Part shown: one piece after another, positions 40,970 to 49,808 of the stretch
Layout: each line of letters begins with the position of its first letter
Numbering within the stretch: position 1 is the stretch's first letter
From: Solidesulfovibrio aerotolerans
GTDB taxonomy: Bacteria; Desulfobacterota; Desulfovibrionia; Desulfovibrionales; Desulfovibrionaceae
Assembly (NCBI RefSeq): GCF_009856865.1
Contig: NZ_WVUD01000001.1
Coordinates: forward strand, 62,001 to 126,000
Reading direction: 5' to 3'
Length of the DNA stretch: 64,000 nucleotides
Notes under the pieces: model-generated
Database searches by the model: none
The model's input: only the letters and a program-made list of their open reading frames with translations
What the model was told of the DNA's origin: nothing
Made by a program: the position numbers and the translations under genes

Positions 40970-43411
40970 ATGGAGCAGGAGCGCGACCAGTCTTTGCTGT
41001 CCGAGTTGGCCGCCGTGTCGGCCGAGCGCGACCGGTTGCGCGAGGCGCTTTCCGATGCCGGCAGCGTTATCGAGCGTCTGCGCACCAGCGCCCAGGCCGG
41101 CCATCAGGCCAAGGCTGACTTCATGGCCCGCATGACCCATGAAATGCGAACGCCGCTTTCAGCCATCGTCGGTCTGGCCGGTCTGGCCCAGCCCTTGGCC
41201 GGGAGTCACAAAATCTCAGACTATCTGGACAAAATAACCCTGTCTGCCCAGGGCCTGCTTGAAGTCGTGGACGATATCACCGATTTTTCCCGTCTGGAAA
41301 AGGGACAGGTCGATCTCACGGTTGCGCCTTTTCATCTGGCGGCCGCCCTGGACCGGGTCGTTGCCCGGCTGCGCCCTGCCGCCGTGGCAAAGGGGGTGGC
41401 CCTGGAGGTGCGCCTGGATGGGCGCGTCCCGCTGGGGCTTGTGGGCGACAGCGCCCGCCTGGAAGGCATCCTGGGGCATCTGGCCGGCAATGCCGTCAAA
41501 TTTACCGAACACGGCTCCGTGCGCCTGGAAGTGGACTGGCTCGGCTGCGACGGCCCGACGGCGCGCCTGGGCTTTTGCGTGGCCGACACCGGCATCGGCA
41601 TGGCCCAGGCCTCCATCCCGGCCATGCTCGAATCCTTCACCCAGGCCGACGGTTCCCTGTCGCGGCCCTACGGCGGCACAGGCCTGGGGCTGGCCCTGGC
41701 CAGCCGGGGCGTGGCCCTTTTGGGCAGTGTCCTGGCGGTGGAAAGCACCCCTGGCCAGGGGACGCGCTTTCGGTTTGCCGTCAATTTTGCCGAGGACGCC
41801 GTCACCAGCACGTTGTCCTGTTCCGCCCCGGCCGTGGCCGGGCCGGACGTCCTGGCCCGGCATCCCCTGGCCGACAGCCTGATTCTGCTGGTCGAAGACA
41901 ACCCCATCAACCAGCAGGTGGCCCGCGAGACACTGGAGCGCCTGGGCGCGGTGGTGGCGGTGGCGGCCAACGGCCGCGAGGCCGTGGCCATGGTGGCGCG
42001 GCGCGTCTACGATGTCGTGCTGATGGATGTGCAGATGCCGGTTATGGACGGGCTGGCCGCCACCCGGGCCATCCGCTCCCTGCCCGGCACCCGGGCTCTC
42101 CCCATTGTGGCGCTCACCGCCCACGCCCTGGCCGAGGACCGCCAGCGCTGCCTGAATGCGGGCATGAACGACTACCTGACCAAACCCCTGGACGTTGCGC
42201 GGCTGCTGGCTGTGCTTGGCCAGTGGATCGCAGCAGCACCCCTGCCGGCCCGGGAGCAGCCGGCCCAGGCCGCCACTGCGGCTGCTACGGCCGCTTCGGC
42301 CGCTTCGCCAGCTTCGGTTGCCGCGACGGCGGCGGGGGGCAGAGCCGCCGCCACAGGCATGGATGTGGATACGGCCTTGCGGCGGCTTGGCGGCAACGAG
42401 CGCCTGCTGGTCAGCGTGGCTGCGGAATTCGCCCGGGACTACGCCGGCAGCGCCGCCACCCTGGCCGCCCTGGTGGCGGCCGGCGAGACGGACGCGGCCC
42501 GGCGTCTGGCCCACACCCTCAAAGGACTGGCCGGCAATCTGGCTGCCGACGCCCTGGCCCTGGCCGCCAACGCTCTGGAAAGCAGCCTGTCGGCCGGGAC
42601 GCAGCCCGGGGCCGCCGCCCTGGCGGATTTTACCAAGGCCCTGGAGCAGACCGTGGCCAGCGCCGCCGCCCTGGCCGCGGCCCGGAAGGACGCGCCGCCC
42701 CAATGCGGCGACGGCTGTTGGCGGGTGCTGCTGGTGGACGACGCCAAGCTCAATCGGGCTATTTTCGCCCAGATCCTTCGCAGCGCCGGCCACGAGGTGG
42801 TCACGGCCGAAAACGGCAAGGACGCCTGCCGCGTGCTCTTTGGGGAAAAGGCTGTCGGGCGTCCCTTTGACCTGATCCTGTTGGACATCGAAATGCCCGA
42901 GATGGACGGCCCCACCGCAGCCCGCACCATCCGGGGGGTGCTTGCCGCCAGTGTCACCCCGCCGTGCCCGCCGGGCATCCCAATCGTGGCGCTCACCTCC
43001 CACGACGCCGACGCGGAGCGTGCGCGTTGTCTGGCAGCCGGAATGGATGCCTGCCTGCACAAGGTGTTTGACCAGGGCGATCTGCTGGCGCAGCTTTCGC
43101 ATATTATGGGTGCCCAGGCGGGCAAGCCCCGGCCCTTGGCCGGTCCCCGGTCCCTGGGCGGAGCCGGGGCGGGGCTTGCCCCGCTGCTGCGCGCCATGGC
43201 CGGTCATCTGGCCGAGGGCAGCATCCGGGCCGACGAAGACATGGCCGTGGTGCGCGAGGCTTTTGTGGGGCGTTTGGCCCCGCCGGAAGTGGCCGCCTTA
43301 TCCGAAGCGGTCGAGCGCTACGAATTTGCCCGGGCCTTGGACCTGCTCAAGCGGCTGGCCGTTGGGCTGGACCTGGACCTGACGCTGGATCTGCCCGGCC
43401 AGCCGGGCTGA
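40970..43411 (+). CDS. Hybrid histidine kinase: HisKA-HATPase-REC-HPt-REC
   Basis: 813 aa, cytoplasmic. Short N-terminal coiled coil (1-45), HisKA with FMARMTHEMRTPLSAIVG (His57), HATPase to about 295 (GNAVKFTEHG, DTGIGM, GTGLGLALA), receiver 1 (about 303-420; LVEDNPINQQ, Asp near 351 in VLMDVQMPVMDG), an Ala-rich linker, an HPt domain (about 463-580; His in RLAHTLKGLAGNL near 515), receiver 2 (about 583-720; LLVDDAKLNR, LLDIEMPEMDG near 638) and a helical tail. No input domain is recognisable, so it is either partnered with a sensor or acts as a phosphorelay hub. Transcribed away from the prepilin peptidase gene. Confidence 0.92.
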   Translation: MEQERDQSLLSELAAVSAERDRLREALSDAGSVIERLRTSAQAGHQAKADFMARMTHEMRTPLSAIVGLAGLAQPLAGSHKISDYLDKITLSAQGLLEVVDDITDFSRLEKGQVDLTVAPFHLAAALDRVVARLRPAAVAKGVALEVRLDGRVPLGLVGDSARLEGILGHLAGNAVKFTEHGSVRLEVDWLGCDGPTARLGFCVADTGIGMAQASIPAMLESFTQADGSLSRPYGGTGLGLALASRGVALLGSVLAVESTPGQGTRFRFAVNFAEDAVTSTLSCSAPAVAGPDVLARHPLADSLILLVEDNPINQQVARETLERLGAVVAVAANGREAVAMVARRVYDVVLMDVQMPVMDGLAATRAIRSLPGTRALPIVALTAHALAEDRQRCLNAGMNDYLTKPLDVARLLAVLGQWIAAAPLPAREQPAQAATAAATAASAASPASVAATAAGGRAAATGMDVDTALRRLGGNERLLVSVAAEFARDYAGSAATLAALVAAGETDAARRLAHTLKGLAGNLAADALALAANALESSLSAGTQPGAAALADFTKALEQTVASAAALAAARKDAPPQCGDGCWRVLLVDDAKLNRAIFAQILRSAGHEVVTAENGKDACRVLFGEKAVGRPFDLILLDIEMPEMDGPTAARTIRGVLAASVTPPCPPGIPIVALTSHDADAERARCLAAGMDACLHKVFDQGDLLAQLSHIMGAQAGKPRPLAGPRSLGGAGAGLAPLLRAMAGHLAEGSIRADEDMAVVREAFVGRLAPPEVAALSEAVERYEFARALDLLKRLAVGLDLDLTLDLPGQPG

Positions 43412-43472
43412 GGCCGCGTCCGGCGACCCGGATCACCGCAGGAGGTTCTGGGCTGGCCGGCGGGGGCTGTAC

Positions 43473-43496
43473 AAGCGCCGGCTGCGCTTGGCTTTT
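43473..43496 (+). terminator. Probable terminator after hybrid kinase
   Basis: AAGCGC, 5-base loop, GCGCTT, then GGCTTTT on the plus strand, 60 bases after the kinase stop. Short stem, so only moderate support. Confidence 0.4.
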
Positions 43497-43529
43497 GTGT
43501 TCATGCGAGAAGGGGTGTGGGCGGCATTC

Positions 43530-43622
43530 CTACCGCTTGCGGCGCAGTTTGCCGCCGAGATACAGGCCAATGGCGATGGACAGGACGACGACGATTGTGA
43601 CGATGGCCAGGTTCGCTCCCAT
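43530..43622 (-). CDS. Single-span small membrane protein, 30 aa
   Basis: Reads MGANLAIVTIVVVLSIAIG then LYLGGKLRRKR: one hydrophobic helix (about 3-23) and a basic cytoplasmic end. The ATG is preceded by GGGAGG at 6-base spacing, strong evidence for translation despite its size. It is antisense to nothing annotated and divergent from the PEP-synthase-like gene. Its size and layout resemble KdpF/CcoS-type accessory peptides but no sequence relation is claimed. Function unknown. Confidence 0.65.
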   Translation of the reverse strand: MGANLAIVTIVVVLSIAIGLYLGGKLRRKR

Positions 43623-43751
43623 GATTGCCTCCCGGTCCCGCCTGGGAGGGCGGGTCGGGCGAGCATAGCGGGGAAGTCCACCGGGCGCAAAAGGGAAAAG
43701 CGCCCTAACCGGCGGCAGGCCACTGCGCCTGACTGCGTCCGGAGGAGGCCC

Positions 43752-46376
43752 ATGGGCACTGTTTTGTCGGGGCTGCGCAATCTGGTGACCAGTTTTGCCA
43801 GACCCAAGCCCGTCAACCGCGAGGAAACCTCGGCCGTTTTCCGGGAAAAATACAACCGGTTTCAGTCGCTCTTGGAGTCCAATACCGAACTGCTCAAAAT
43901 CTGTTCGGAAATCGAAGTCATGCTGACCGGACGCGAGGTCTTTGGCATGGCCTTTATCCGCTCGCGCACCAGCCGGGCCATCTTTCACGCCATCCGCATG
44001 ATCAAAAGCTTCGAGGGCCTCTCGGCCAAGCCCCAGCCGGTGCTGTTGGCTCTGGTGGAGCGGCTTTCAACCGAAATAAAGACGATCCTTGCGGGCCGCG
44101 TCAATCCCCATGGCGGCAAACACGTCCTGGATATGGCCGAAATTACCGGCGAAATGGTCGATCAGGTGGGCGGCAAATGCGCCAATCTCGGGGAAATCGC
44201 CAACCGGACCGGGCTGCCCGTACCGCCGGGGTTTTCCGTAACAACTGCCGCCTTTCGTGCTTTTTTTGAGGAAGCCGGCCTGTTTGAAACCATCTCCAGC
44301 ATCCGCCTGGGCATCGCCCCGGACGATCCGGCCTCCATGGCCGCCGCCGCCGAAGACATCCAGGCCGCCATCCTGCGCGCCCCCTTGCCCGATACCGTAA
44401 CCCGGGACATCGAGGCCGCGGCCGGGCGGCTGGAGGCGGCCCTTGGGCCGGATATGCGGCTGGCCGTGCGCTCCAGCGCCATCGGCGAGGACGGCGAGTT
44501 GTCCTTTGCCGGCCAATATCTCACCATGTTAAACGTCTCCCGGGACCGGCTGGCCTCGTCGTATAAAATTGTCATCGCCAGCCTGTTTACGCCCCGGGCC
44601 ATGTCGTATCGGCTGCTCAAGGGCATTCCCGACAACGATGTGGCCATGGCCGTGGCCTGTCTGGCCCTCATTCCGTCCCAGGCGGCCGGCGTGCTCTACA
44701 CCCGGCTGCCCGAGGCTTCCAGCCGTCCCGAACTGCTTATCAACGCCGTCTGGGGCCTTGGTCCCTACGCCGTGGACGGGGTCATCACCCCGGACGCCTA
44801 TCTGCTCGACCGCGAGAGCCTCGTCCCGACTGCGGTGACCGTGGCCGACAAGCCCCGCATGCTGGTCGCCGCATCCTCCGGCGGGCTGGTGGACATGCCC
44901 GTGCCTAAAGACCGGCGCACCACCCCCTGCCTGACCACCGAACAGGCCCGGACCCTGGCCGGCTGGGGTTTGGCCCTGGAGCGGCATTTCGGCCGGCCCC
45001 AGGACATGGAATGGGCCTTGGACGCGAAGGATGAGCTGATTATCCTCCAGTCCCGGCCGCTGACCGCGCTGCTCGACGTGGCCGCTGCCGCTACCCCCCC
45101 TGTGCCGGGCTACGACATCCTGGCCCAGGGCGGACAGGCGGCCTGCAGTGGCGTGGCCTGCGGCCCGGTCTACCGGGCGGTCAATGAGGAAGATCTGGAC
45201 GGCTTTCCCGAGGGTGCTGTGCTGGTGGCCGCCCACAGCTCGCCCCAGTTCATGGTGGTCATGAAGCGGGCGGCGGCCATCGTCGCCGACCACGGCAGCG
45301 TCACCGGACACATGGCTTCGCTGTCGCGGGAGTTCCAGGTGCCCACCTTGCTGGGGCTTTCCCAGGCCACGACCTTGTTGCCGCCGGGCGAGGTGGTGAC
45401 CGTGGATGTCGCGGCCGGGCGCGTCTACCGGGGCCGGGTGGAGAGCCTTTTAGCGCAGGCCCCAGAAGCCCCGGCGCTCATGGACGGCACGCAGGTCCAC
45501 GCCATCCTGGCCGAGGTTGCCCGGCGCATTGTGCCGCTCACCCTTTTAAATCCCAAGGCCCCGGAGTTTCGCCCGGAAAACTGCACGAGCCTGCATGATG
45601 TGACCCGGCTGCTGCACGAATGGTCGTACGGCTGCATGTTCGCCGTCAGCGATCTTGTGGCCGGGCGCGGCGGGGCAACGTTTATCCTGGACGCCACCAC
45701 CGGCCTCGATCTCCACATCATCGACCTTGGCGGCGGCATCAAGGACGCGGCGGCGGGGCGGCAGCGGGTGCGCCCGGCCGACATCGCCTCGCGACCCTTT
45801 GCCGCGCTTTTAACCGGGCTGGTGCTGTCCGAGGCGGCCAAAGCCCTGCGTCCGGTCAACCTCGGCGGGTTTCTATCGGTCATGTCCGAGCAGCTCGTGG
45901 CCCAGCCCAGGGCCGGGGCCGACCGGTTTGGCGAGAAATCCTACGCCATCATTTCGGATAAATACCTCAATTTCAGCTCCCGGGTGGGCTACCATTACGG
46001 CGTGCTCGACTGCTACTGCGGCCAGACCGTCAACAAAAACTACATCACCTTTTCCTTTTCCGGGGGGGCGGCCGACGACGTAAAGCGCGGTCGCCGGGCC
46101 AGGGCCATCGGCCGCATCCTGGCCGAACTGGGCTTTTCCGTGGAAGCCGTTTCCGACCGGGTGTCCGGCCGGTTCCAGAAGTTTTCCCCCGAGGTCATCG
46201 CCGAAAAGCTCGGACACATGGGGCGGCTGTTGCAGTTCACCCGCCAGACCGACATGCTCATGGTGAGCGAGGACAGCATCGAGGCCATGGTGGGTTGCTT
46301 TCTGTCCGGCGCGCCCTGTTTCGATCCGGCCGCTGCCCAGGCCTTTTCCGGGGCCGCCGCCGGCCAGACGCCTTAA
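43752..46376 (+). CDS. PEP-synthase/PPDK-like phosphotransferase with a novel C-terminal region
   Basis: 874 aa. Residues 1-130 are a helical region of unknown type. An ATP-binding domain of the PPDK/PEP synthase N-terminal family follows (about 133-455; QVGGKCANLGEIANRTGLPVPPGFSVT; LAVRSSAIGEDGELSFAGQY; NAVWGLGPYAVDG; DMEWALDAKDELIILQSRPLT). Then the swivelling phosphohistidine domain (about 470-570; IVADHGSVTGHMASLSREFQVPTLLGL, His near 520). The C-terminal 300 residues contain no PEP-utiliser barrel; they read SYGCMFAVSDLVAG, YHYGVLDCYCGQTVNKNYITFSFSGGAADD and RGRRARAIGRIL, unknown to me. It therefore likely phosphorylates something other than pyruvate. The hydroxypyruvate isomerase gene starts 12 bases later. 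RBS GGAGGAGG. Confidence 0.82.
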   Translation: MGTVLSGLRNLVTSFARPKPVNREETSAVFREKYNRFQSLLESNTELLKICSEIEVMLTGREVFGMAFIRSRTSRAIFHAIRMIKSFEGLSAKPQPVLLALVERLSTEIKTILAGRVNPHGGKHVLDMAEITGEMVDQVGGKCANLGEIANRTGLPVPPGFSVTTAAFRAFFEEAGLFETISSIRLGIAPDDPASMAAAAEDIQAAILRAPLPDTVTRDIEAAAGRLEAALGPDMRLAVRSSAIGEDGELSFAGQYLTMLNVSRDRLASSYKIVIASLFTPRAMSYRLLKGIPDNDVAMAVACLALIPSQAAGVLYTRLPEASSRPELLINAVWGLGPYAVDGVITPDAYLLDRESLVPTAVTVADKPRMLVAASSGGLVDMPVPKDRRTTPCLTTEQARTLAGWGLALERHFGRPQDMEWALDAKDELIILQSRPLTALLDVAAAATPPVPGYDILAQGGQAACSGVACGPVYRAVNEEDLDGFPEGAVLVAAHSSPQFMVVMKRAAAIVADHGSVTGHMASLSREFQVPTLLGLSQATTLLPPGEVVTVDVAAGRVYRGRVESLLAQAPEAPALMDGTQVHAILAEVARRIVPLTLLNPKAPEFRPENCTSLHDVTRLLHEWSYGCMFAVSDLVAGRGGATFILDATTGLDLHIIDLGGGIKDAAAGRQRVRPADIASRPFAALLTGLVLSEAAKALRPVNLGGFLSVMSEQLVAQPRAGADRFGEKSYAIISDKYLNFSSRVGYHYGVLDCYCGQTVNKNYITFSFSGGAADDVKRGRRARAIGRILAELGFSVEAVSDRVSGRFQKFSPEVIAEKLGHMGRLLQFTRQTDMLMVSEDSIEAMVGCFLSGAPCFDPAAAQAFSGAAAGQTP

Positions 46377-46387
46377 CGGAGGTTTGT

Positions 46388-47173
46388 ATGCCACGCTTTG
46401 CCGCCAATCTGACCATGCTTTTTACCGAGCGCCCCTTTCCCGAGCGCTTTGCCGCCGCTCGTGCCGCCGGTTTCCAATATGTCGAATACCTGTTCCCCTA
46501 CGCCTTCCCGGCCAGGCAATTGCGCCAGCTCCTCACCGACAACGGGCTGACCCAGGTGCTTTTCAATCTCCCCTGCGGCGACTGGGCCGCCGGCGACCGG
46601 GGCATTGCCGCCGATCCGGCCCGGGTGGCCGCATTTCGGGACGGCGTTCCCCTGGCTCTGGCCTACGCCAAAACCCTTGGCGTCACGCGCCTCAATTGTC
46701 TGGCCGGCAAGCTGCCCCCCGGCGTCACCGAGGCCGAGGCCCTGCAAACGTTGGCCGAAAACGTGGCCTACGCCGCCGATCTCCTGGCCGGCGAGGGCAT
46801 CAGTCTGGTCATCGAGGCGATAAACCGCTTCGATATCCCCGGGTTCGTGCTGTGCCGCACGAGCCAGGTCATGTCGCTGCTCGACCGGGTCGGGCGGCCA
46901 AACGTGGCCATGCAATACGATGTCTACCACGCCCAGCGCCAGGAAGGGGAACTGGCCGCAACCCTTGCCGCCAACATCGGCCGCATCGGCCATATCCAGA
47001 TCGCCGACAATCCCGGCCGGCATCAGCCCGGCACCGGCGAGATCAATTTCCCCTTTCTCTTTACCACCCTCGACGGCCTGGGCTATGACGGCTGCATCGG
47101 ACTGGAATACGTGCCCACCCCGGACACCGAAAGCTCCCTGGCCTGGATATCAGCCATGGGCTTGCGCCTTTGA
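46388..47173 (+). CDS. hyi: Hydroxypyruvate isomerase
   Basis: 261 aa TIM-barrel sugar isomerase (AP endonuclease 2 fold) that interconverts hydroxypyruvate and tartronate semialdehyde. Characteristic stretches: MPRFAANLTMLFTERPFPERFAAARAAGF (1-29), QVLFNLPCGDWAAGDRGIAA, LVIEAINRFDIPGF (metal ligand Glu), MQYDVYHAQRQEG (metal-binding Asp/His), GHIQIADNPGRHQPGTGEINF and GLEYVPTPDTE, all very close to bacterial Hyi. It follows the PEP-synthase-like gene by 12 bases (ACGGAGG RBS) and precedes the tartronate semialdehyde reductase gene. No glyoxylate carboligase is in the window. Confidence 0.93.
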   Translation: MPRFAANLTMLFTERPFPERFAAARAAGFQYVEYLFPYAFPARQLRQLLTDNGLTQVLFNLPCGDWAAGDRGIAADPARVAAFRDGVPLALAYAKTLGVTRLNCLAGKLPPGVTEAEALQTLAENVAYAADLLAGEGISLVIEAINRFDIPGFVLCRTSQVMSLLDRVGRPNVAMQYDVYHAQRQEGELAATLAANIGRIGHIQIADNPGRHQPGTGEINFPFLFTTLDGLGYDGCIGLEYVPTPDTESSLAWISAMGLRL

Positions 47174-47187
47174 GGCTGCAACTCTGA

Positions 47188-47272
47188 GCCTCCGGCGGCC
47201 GGGGATGAAGGCGGAAGAGGCCTCCGGCGGCCGGGGGGATGATCCCCCCGGACCCCCCGACGGGAACAGTTT
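47188..47272. repeat. GCCTCCGGCGGCC-family direct pair (R7)
   Basis: GCCTCCGGCGGCCGGGG occurs twice in the same orientation, 31 bases apart, the second followed by a palindrome of CCGGGGGGAT and its complement (ATCCCCCCGG), then GACCCCC. It fills the gap between hyi and the reductase gene. Confidence 0.8.
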
Positions 47273-47342
47273 TTAACCGAGTATTTTGCTTGCTCGTTCA
47301 ATGCTTGCGAAGCGCTCTCGCGCAATACACGAGGAACGAAAA

Positions 47343-48230
47343 ATGAAAAAAATCGGATTTATCGGGCTGGGCATCATGGGCAAACCCATGTGCCGCAATC
47401 TGCTCAAAGCCGGCTATCAGTTGACCGTCTATAGCCGCTCCGAAACCAACGTCGCGGCCGTAACCAGCCACGGCGCGGCCTATGCCCCGTCGCCGGCCGC
47501 CGTGGCCGAGGCCAGCGATGTGGTCATCACCATGGTCCCGGATTCGCCCCAGGTGCGCGAGGTGGTCCTGGGCGAGGCCGGCGTCGCAAAGGGCGCGCGC
47601 GCCGGGCTTTACGTCGTGGATATGAGTTCCATCGCTCCCCTGGCCAGTCGGGAAATCGCGGCCGAGCTGGCAGAAAAGGGCGTGCGTTTCCTCGACGCCC
47701 CGGTCAGCGGCGGCGAACCCAAGGCCATCGACGGCACCCTGACTGTTATGGTCGGCGGCGATGCGGCCGATTTCGAGGCCGTCGCCCCGGTGCTGTCGGC
47801 CATGGCCGCGGCGGTGACCCGGGTTGGCGAGGTCGGGGCCGGCAACGTGGCCAAGCTGGCCAACCAGATCGTGGTGGCGCTCAACATCGCGGCCATGTCC
47901 GAAGCTTTTGTCCTGGCCGCCAAGGCCGGAGTGGAGCCGGAGCTGGTCTATCAGGCCATCCGGGGGGGGCTGGCCGGCAGCACGGTGCTGGACGCCAAGG
48001 CCGGACTGGTCATGGATCGCAAGTTCGATCCCGGTTTTCGCATCAAGCTGCATGCCAAGGATCTGGCCAACGTCTTGCAAACGGCCCACGAGTTGCACGT
48101 TCCCCTGCCGTTTACCGCCTCGGTCATGGAAGTCATGCAGGCCATGCTGGCCGATGGCTGCGGCGAAGACGACCACGCCAGCATCATTCGGTATTTTGAG
48201 AAACAGGCCAAGGTGACGGTTTCGCGGTAA
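47343..48230 (+). CDS. garR: 2-hydroxy-3-oxopropionate (tartronate semialdehyde) reductase / 3-hydroxyisobutyrate dehydrogenase family
   Basis: 295 aa beta-hydroxyacid dehydrogenase. NAD(P) loop GFIGLGIMGKPM at 5-16; substrate motif DAPVSGGEPKAIDGTL at 118-133; catalytic Lys171 in GAGNVAKLANQ, the position expected for GarR; C-terminal FRIKLHAKDLANVLQTA. It would reduce tartronate semialdehyde to D-glycerate. With hyi just upstream it can turn hydroxypyruvate into glycerate, feeding lower glycolysis. The substrate is inferred from neighbour and motif; hydroxyisobutyrate or succinate semialdehyde are alternatives. ATG preceded by GAGGAACG. Confidence 0.88.
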   Translation: MKKIGFIGLGIMGKPMCRNLLKAGYQLTVYSRSETNVAAVTSHGAAYAPSPAAVAEASDVVITMVPDSPQVREVVLGEAGVAKGARAGLYVVDMSSIAPLASREIAAELAEKGVRFLDAPVSGGEPKAIDGTLTVMVGGDAADFEAVAPVLSAMAAAVTRVGEVGAGNVAKLANQIVVALNIAAMSEAFVLAAKAGVEPELVYQAIRGGLAGSTVLDAKAGLVMDRKFDPGFRIKLHAKDLANVLQTAHELHVPLPFTASVMEVMQAMLADGCGEDDHASIIRYFEKQAKVTVSR

Positions 48231-48332
48231 TGCGGCGGTGTAACGAATATTCGGCACTATTGCGGTCCCGTCTGCCAGCACGCGAGACGAGGCCGGGAAC
48301 CGGCGTCCCCGGACGCCGCCAAGGAGACAGGC

Positions 48333-48815
48333 ATGCGCAGTCGGAAACTGGCTTTTGTCCTGGCCCTGGCCTTGTGCCTGGGCACGGCCTGGGCCATAGC
48401 CGCCAAGGTCATGAGCGTATCGGTGCGCGACGGGCAGGTCCGCGAGACCCCGTCGTTTCTGGGCAAGATCGTGGGCAAGGCCACCTACGGCCAGTCCGTG
48501 GACGTGCTGGAAGAGCAGGGGGACTGGTCCAAGGTGACCGTGTCCGGCGGCGTGGCCGGCTGGATGCACAAGACCGCGCTTACCACGGGAAAATTGGCCA
48601 TGTCCGGCGGTTCGGCCGCTCCCGGCAGCGTGTCGGGCAAGGAAATGGCCCTGGCCGGCAAGGGTTTTTCCGCCGAGGTCGAAGCCGATTACAAGCGCAG
48701 CCATGGCGGTAACTTCGCTGCTGTTGATGCCATGGAGCAGGTCAGCTACACGCCCGCCGCGTTGTTGGCTTTTTTGAGCAAAGGCGACGTCAAGCCGCAA
48801 GGAGGCGGGCGATGA
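48333..48815 (+). CDS. Exported SH3-domain protein, 160 aa
   Basis: Signal peptide 1 to about 23 (LAFVLALALCLGTAWA), then a bacterial SH3 domain (about 26-88; VMSVSVRDGQVRETPSFLGKIVGKATYGQSVDVLEEQGDWSKVTVSGGVAGWMHKTAL). The C-terminal 70 residues (KGFSAEVEADYKRSHGGNFAAVDAMEQVSYTP) are a conserved-looking helical part often found in proteins encoded next to M48 peptidases. Stop overlaps the M48 start (ATGA), so the two act together, probably in the envelope. AAGGAGACAGGC precedes the ATG. Confidence 0.85.
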   Translation: MRSRKLAFVLALALCLGTAWAIAAKVMSVSVRDGQVRETPSFLGKIVGKATYGQSVDVLEEQGDWSKVTVSGGVAGWMHKTALTTGKLAMSGGSAAPGSVSGKEMALAGKGFSAEVEADYKRSHGGNFAAVDAMEQVSYTPAALLAFLSKGDVKPQGGGR

Positions 48816-49726
48816 AACTGCGTACGCTGCTTCCCTGCGCGGCTTTGGTCCTGGCCGCCCTGGCTCTGTACGGCTGCCGCAATCCTGAGGGGCTTTCCCA
48901 GGCCCTTGGCTCGTTTGGCAGCATCGGCGGCGCACCGGTCGGCGACTATGCCGCCTCGGCCGTCAAGGGGGTCACTGCCGTGGCCCACGCCGCCGAAGAC
49001 TTCAACCCGCAGCAGGAATACTACATCGGCCGGGCCGTTGGCGCGTCGCTTCTGGCCAAGTACCAGCCCTACAACAACGCCGCCGCCAACACCTACGTTA
49101 ACGAAGTGGGCCAGTCCCTGGCCATGTTCTCCGACATGCCCCAGACCTACGGCGGCTACCACTTCCTCATCGTCGATTCGGCCGAGATCAACGCCTTTGC
49201 CGCCCCTGGCGGGTTGATCTTTATTACCCGCGGCATGCTGCGCTGCTGTTCCGGCGAAAACGCCCTGGCCGCTGTTTTGGCCCACGAGATTGCCCATGTC
49301 CAGGGCAAGGACGCCCTGCGGGCCATCAAGCGCGCCCGCACCACCGAAGCCCTGGCCATTATCGGCGGCGAGGCCGTCAAGCACGCCGGCGGCGCGCAGC
49401 TTTCCCAGCTGACCAACCTGTTTGCCGACTCCATCGGCGACATCATGACCACCATGGTCAACAACGGTTACTCCCGCACCCTGGAATACCAGGCCGACAA
49501 GACTGCCGTGGCCATCCTCACCCGCACCGGCTACGCCGCCGCCGGGCTGCCCGCCATGTTGGCCGAAATGCAAAAGCGCCTCACCCCCGGCGGTGCGGAC
49601 TTCGCCAAGACCCATCCCAACCCCGGCGACCGTATCACCGAACTGGCCAATCTGGCCCGGGTGGCCGAGGTTAACGAACCAGAGGTCCGGGCCGCCCGCT
49701 TCAAGGCCGCTCTGGGCAATATCTAG
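48812..49726 (+). CDS. M48-family zinc metallopeptidase lipoprotein
   Basis: 304 aa. Lipobox LYGC with Cys22, so membrane-anchored on the periplasmic side. Zinc motif HEIAH at 158-162, third ligand Glu in the LEYQADKTAV region (about 226-235), and a YGGYHFLIVDSAEINAFAAPGGLIFITRGML stretch typical of M48C (BepA/LoiP-like) enzymes. No C-terminal TPR domain, so it resembles LoiP/YcaL-type peptidases involved in outer-membrane quality control. Coupled by ATGA to the SH3 protein gene, which may present substrates. Confidence 0.92.
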   Translation: MKLRTLLPCAALVLAALALYGCRNPEGLSQALGSFGSIGGAPVGDYAASAVKGVTAVAHAAEDFNPQQEYYIGRAVGASLLAKYQPYNNAAANTYVNEVGQSLAMFSDMPQTYGGYHFLIVDSAEINAFAAPGGLIFITRGMLRCCSGENALAAVLAHEIAHVQGKDALRAIKRARTTEALAIIGGEAVKHAGGAQLSQLTNLFADSIGDIMTTMVNNGYSRTLEYQADKTAVAILTRTGYAAAGLPAMLAEMQKRLTPGGADFAKTHPNPGDRITELANLARVAEVNEPEVRAARFKAALGNI

Positions 49727-49757
49727 CCCGGCCGCGACGGTTGCGATTGCTTCCCGT

Positions 49758-49783
49758 GCCGGGGACCGTATCCGGTCCCCGGC
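49758..49783. terminator. Stem-loop between M48 and cyclase genes
   Basis: GCCGGGGACC, 6-base loop, GGTCCCCGGC: perfect 10-bp stem 32 bases after the M48 stop and 26 bases before the cyclase start. No T-run; possibly an RNA-processing or attenuating hairpin. Confidence 0.5.
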
Positions 49784-49808
49784 AACACCCAGCCGGATAC
49801 CAACACCC

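Noticed and set aside
41216-43207. 663-codon minus-strand open frame
   Set aside because: Antisense of the hybrid kinase at 40970; composition is Gly/Gln/His-rich without motifs.
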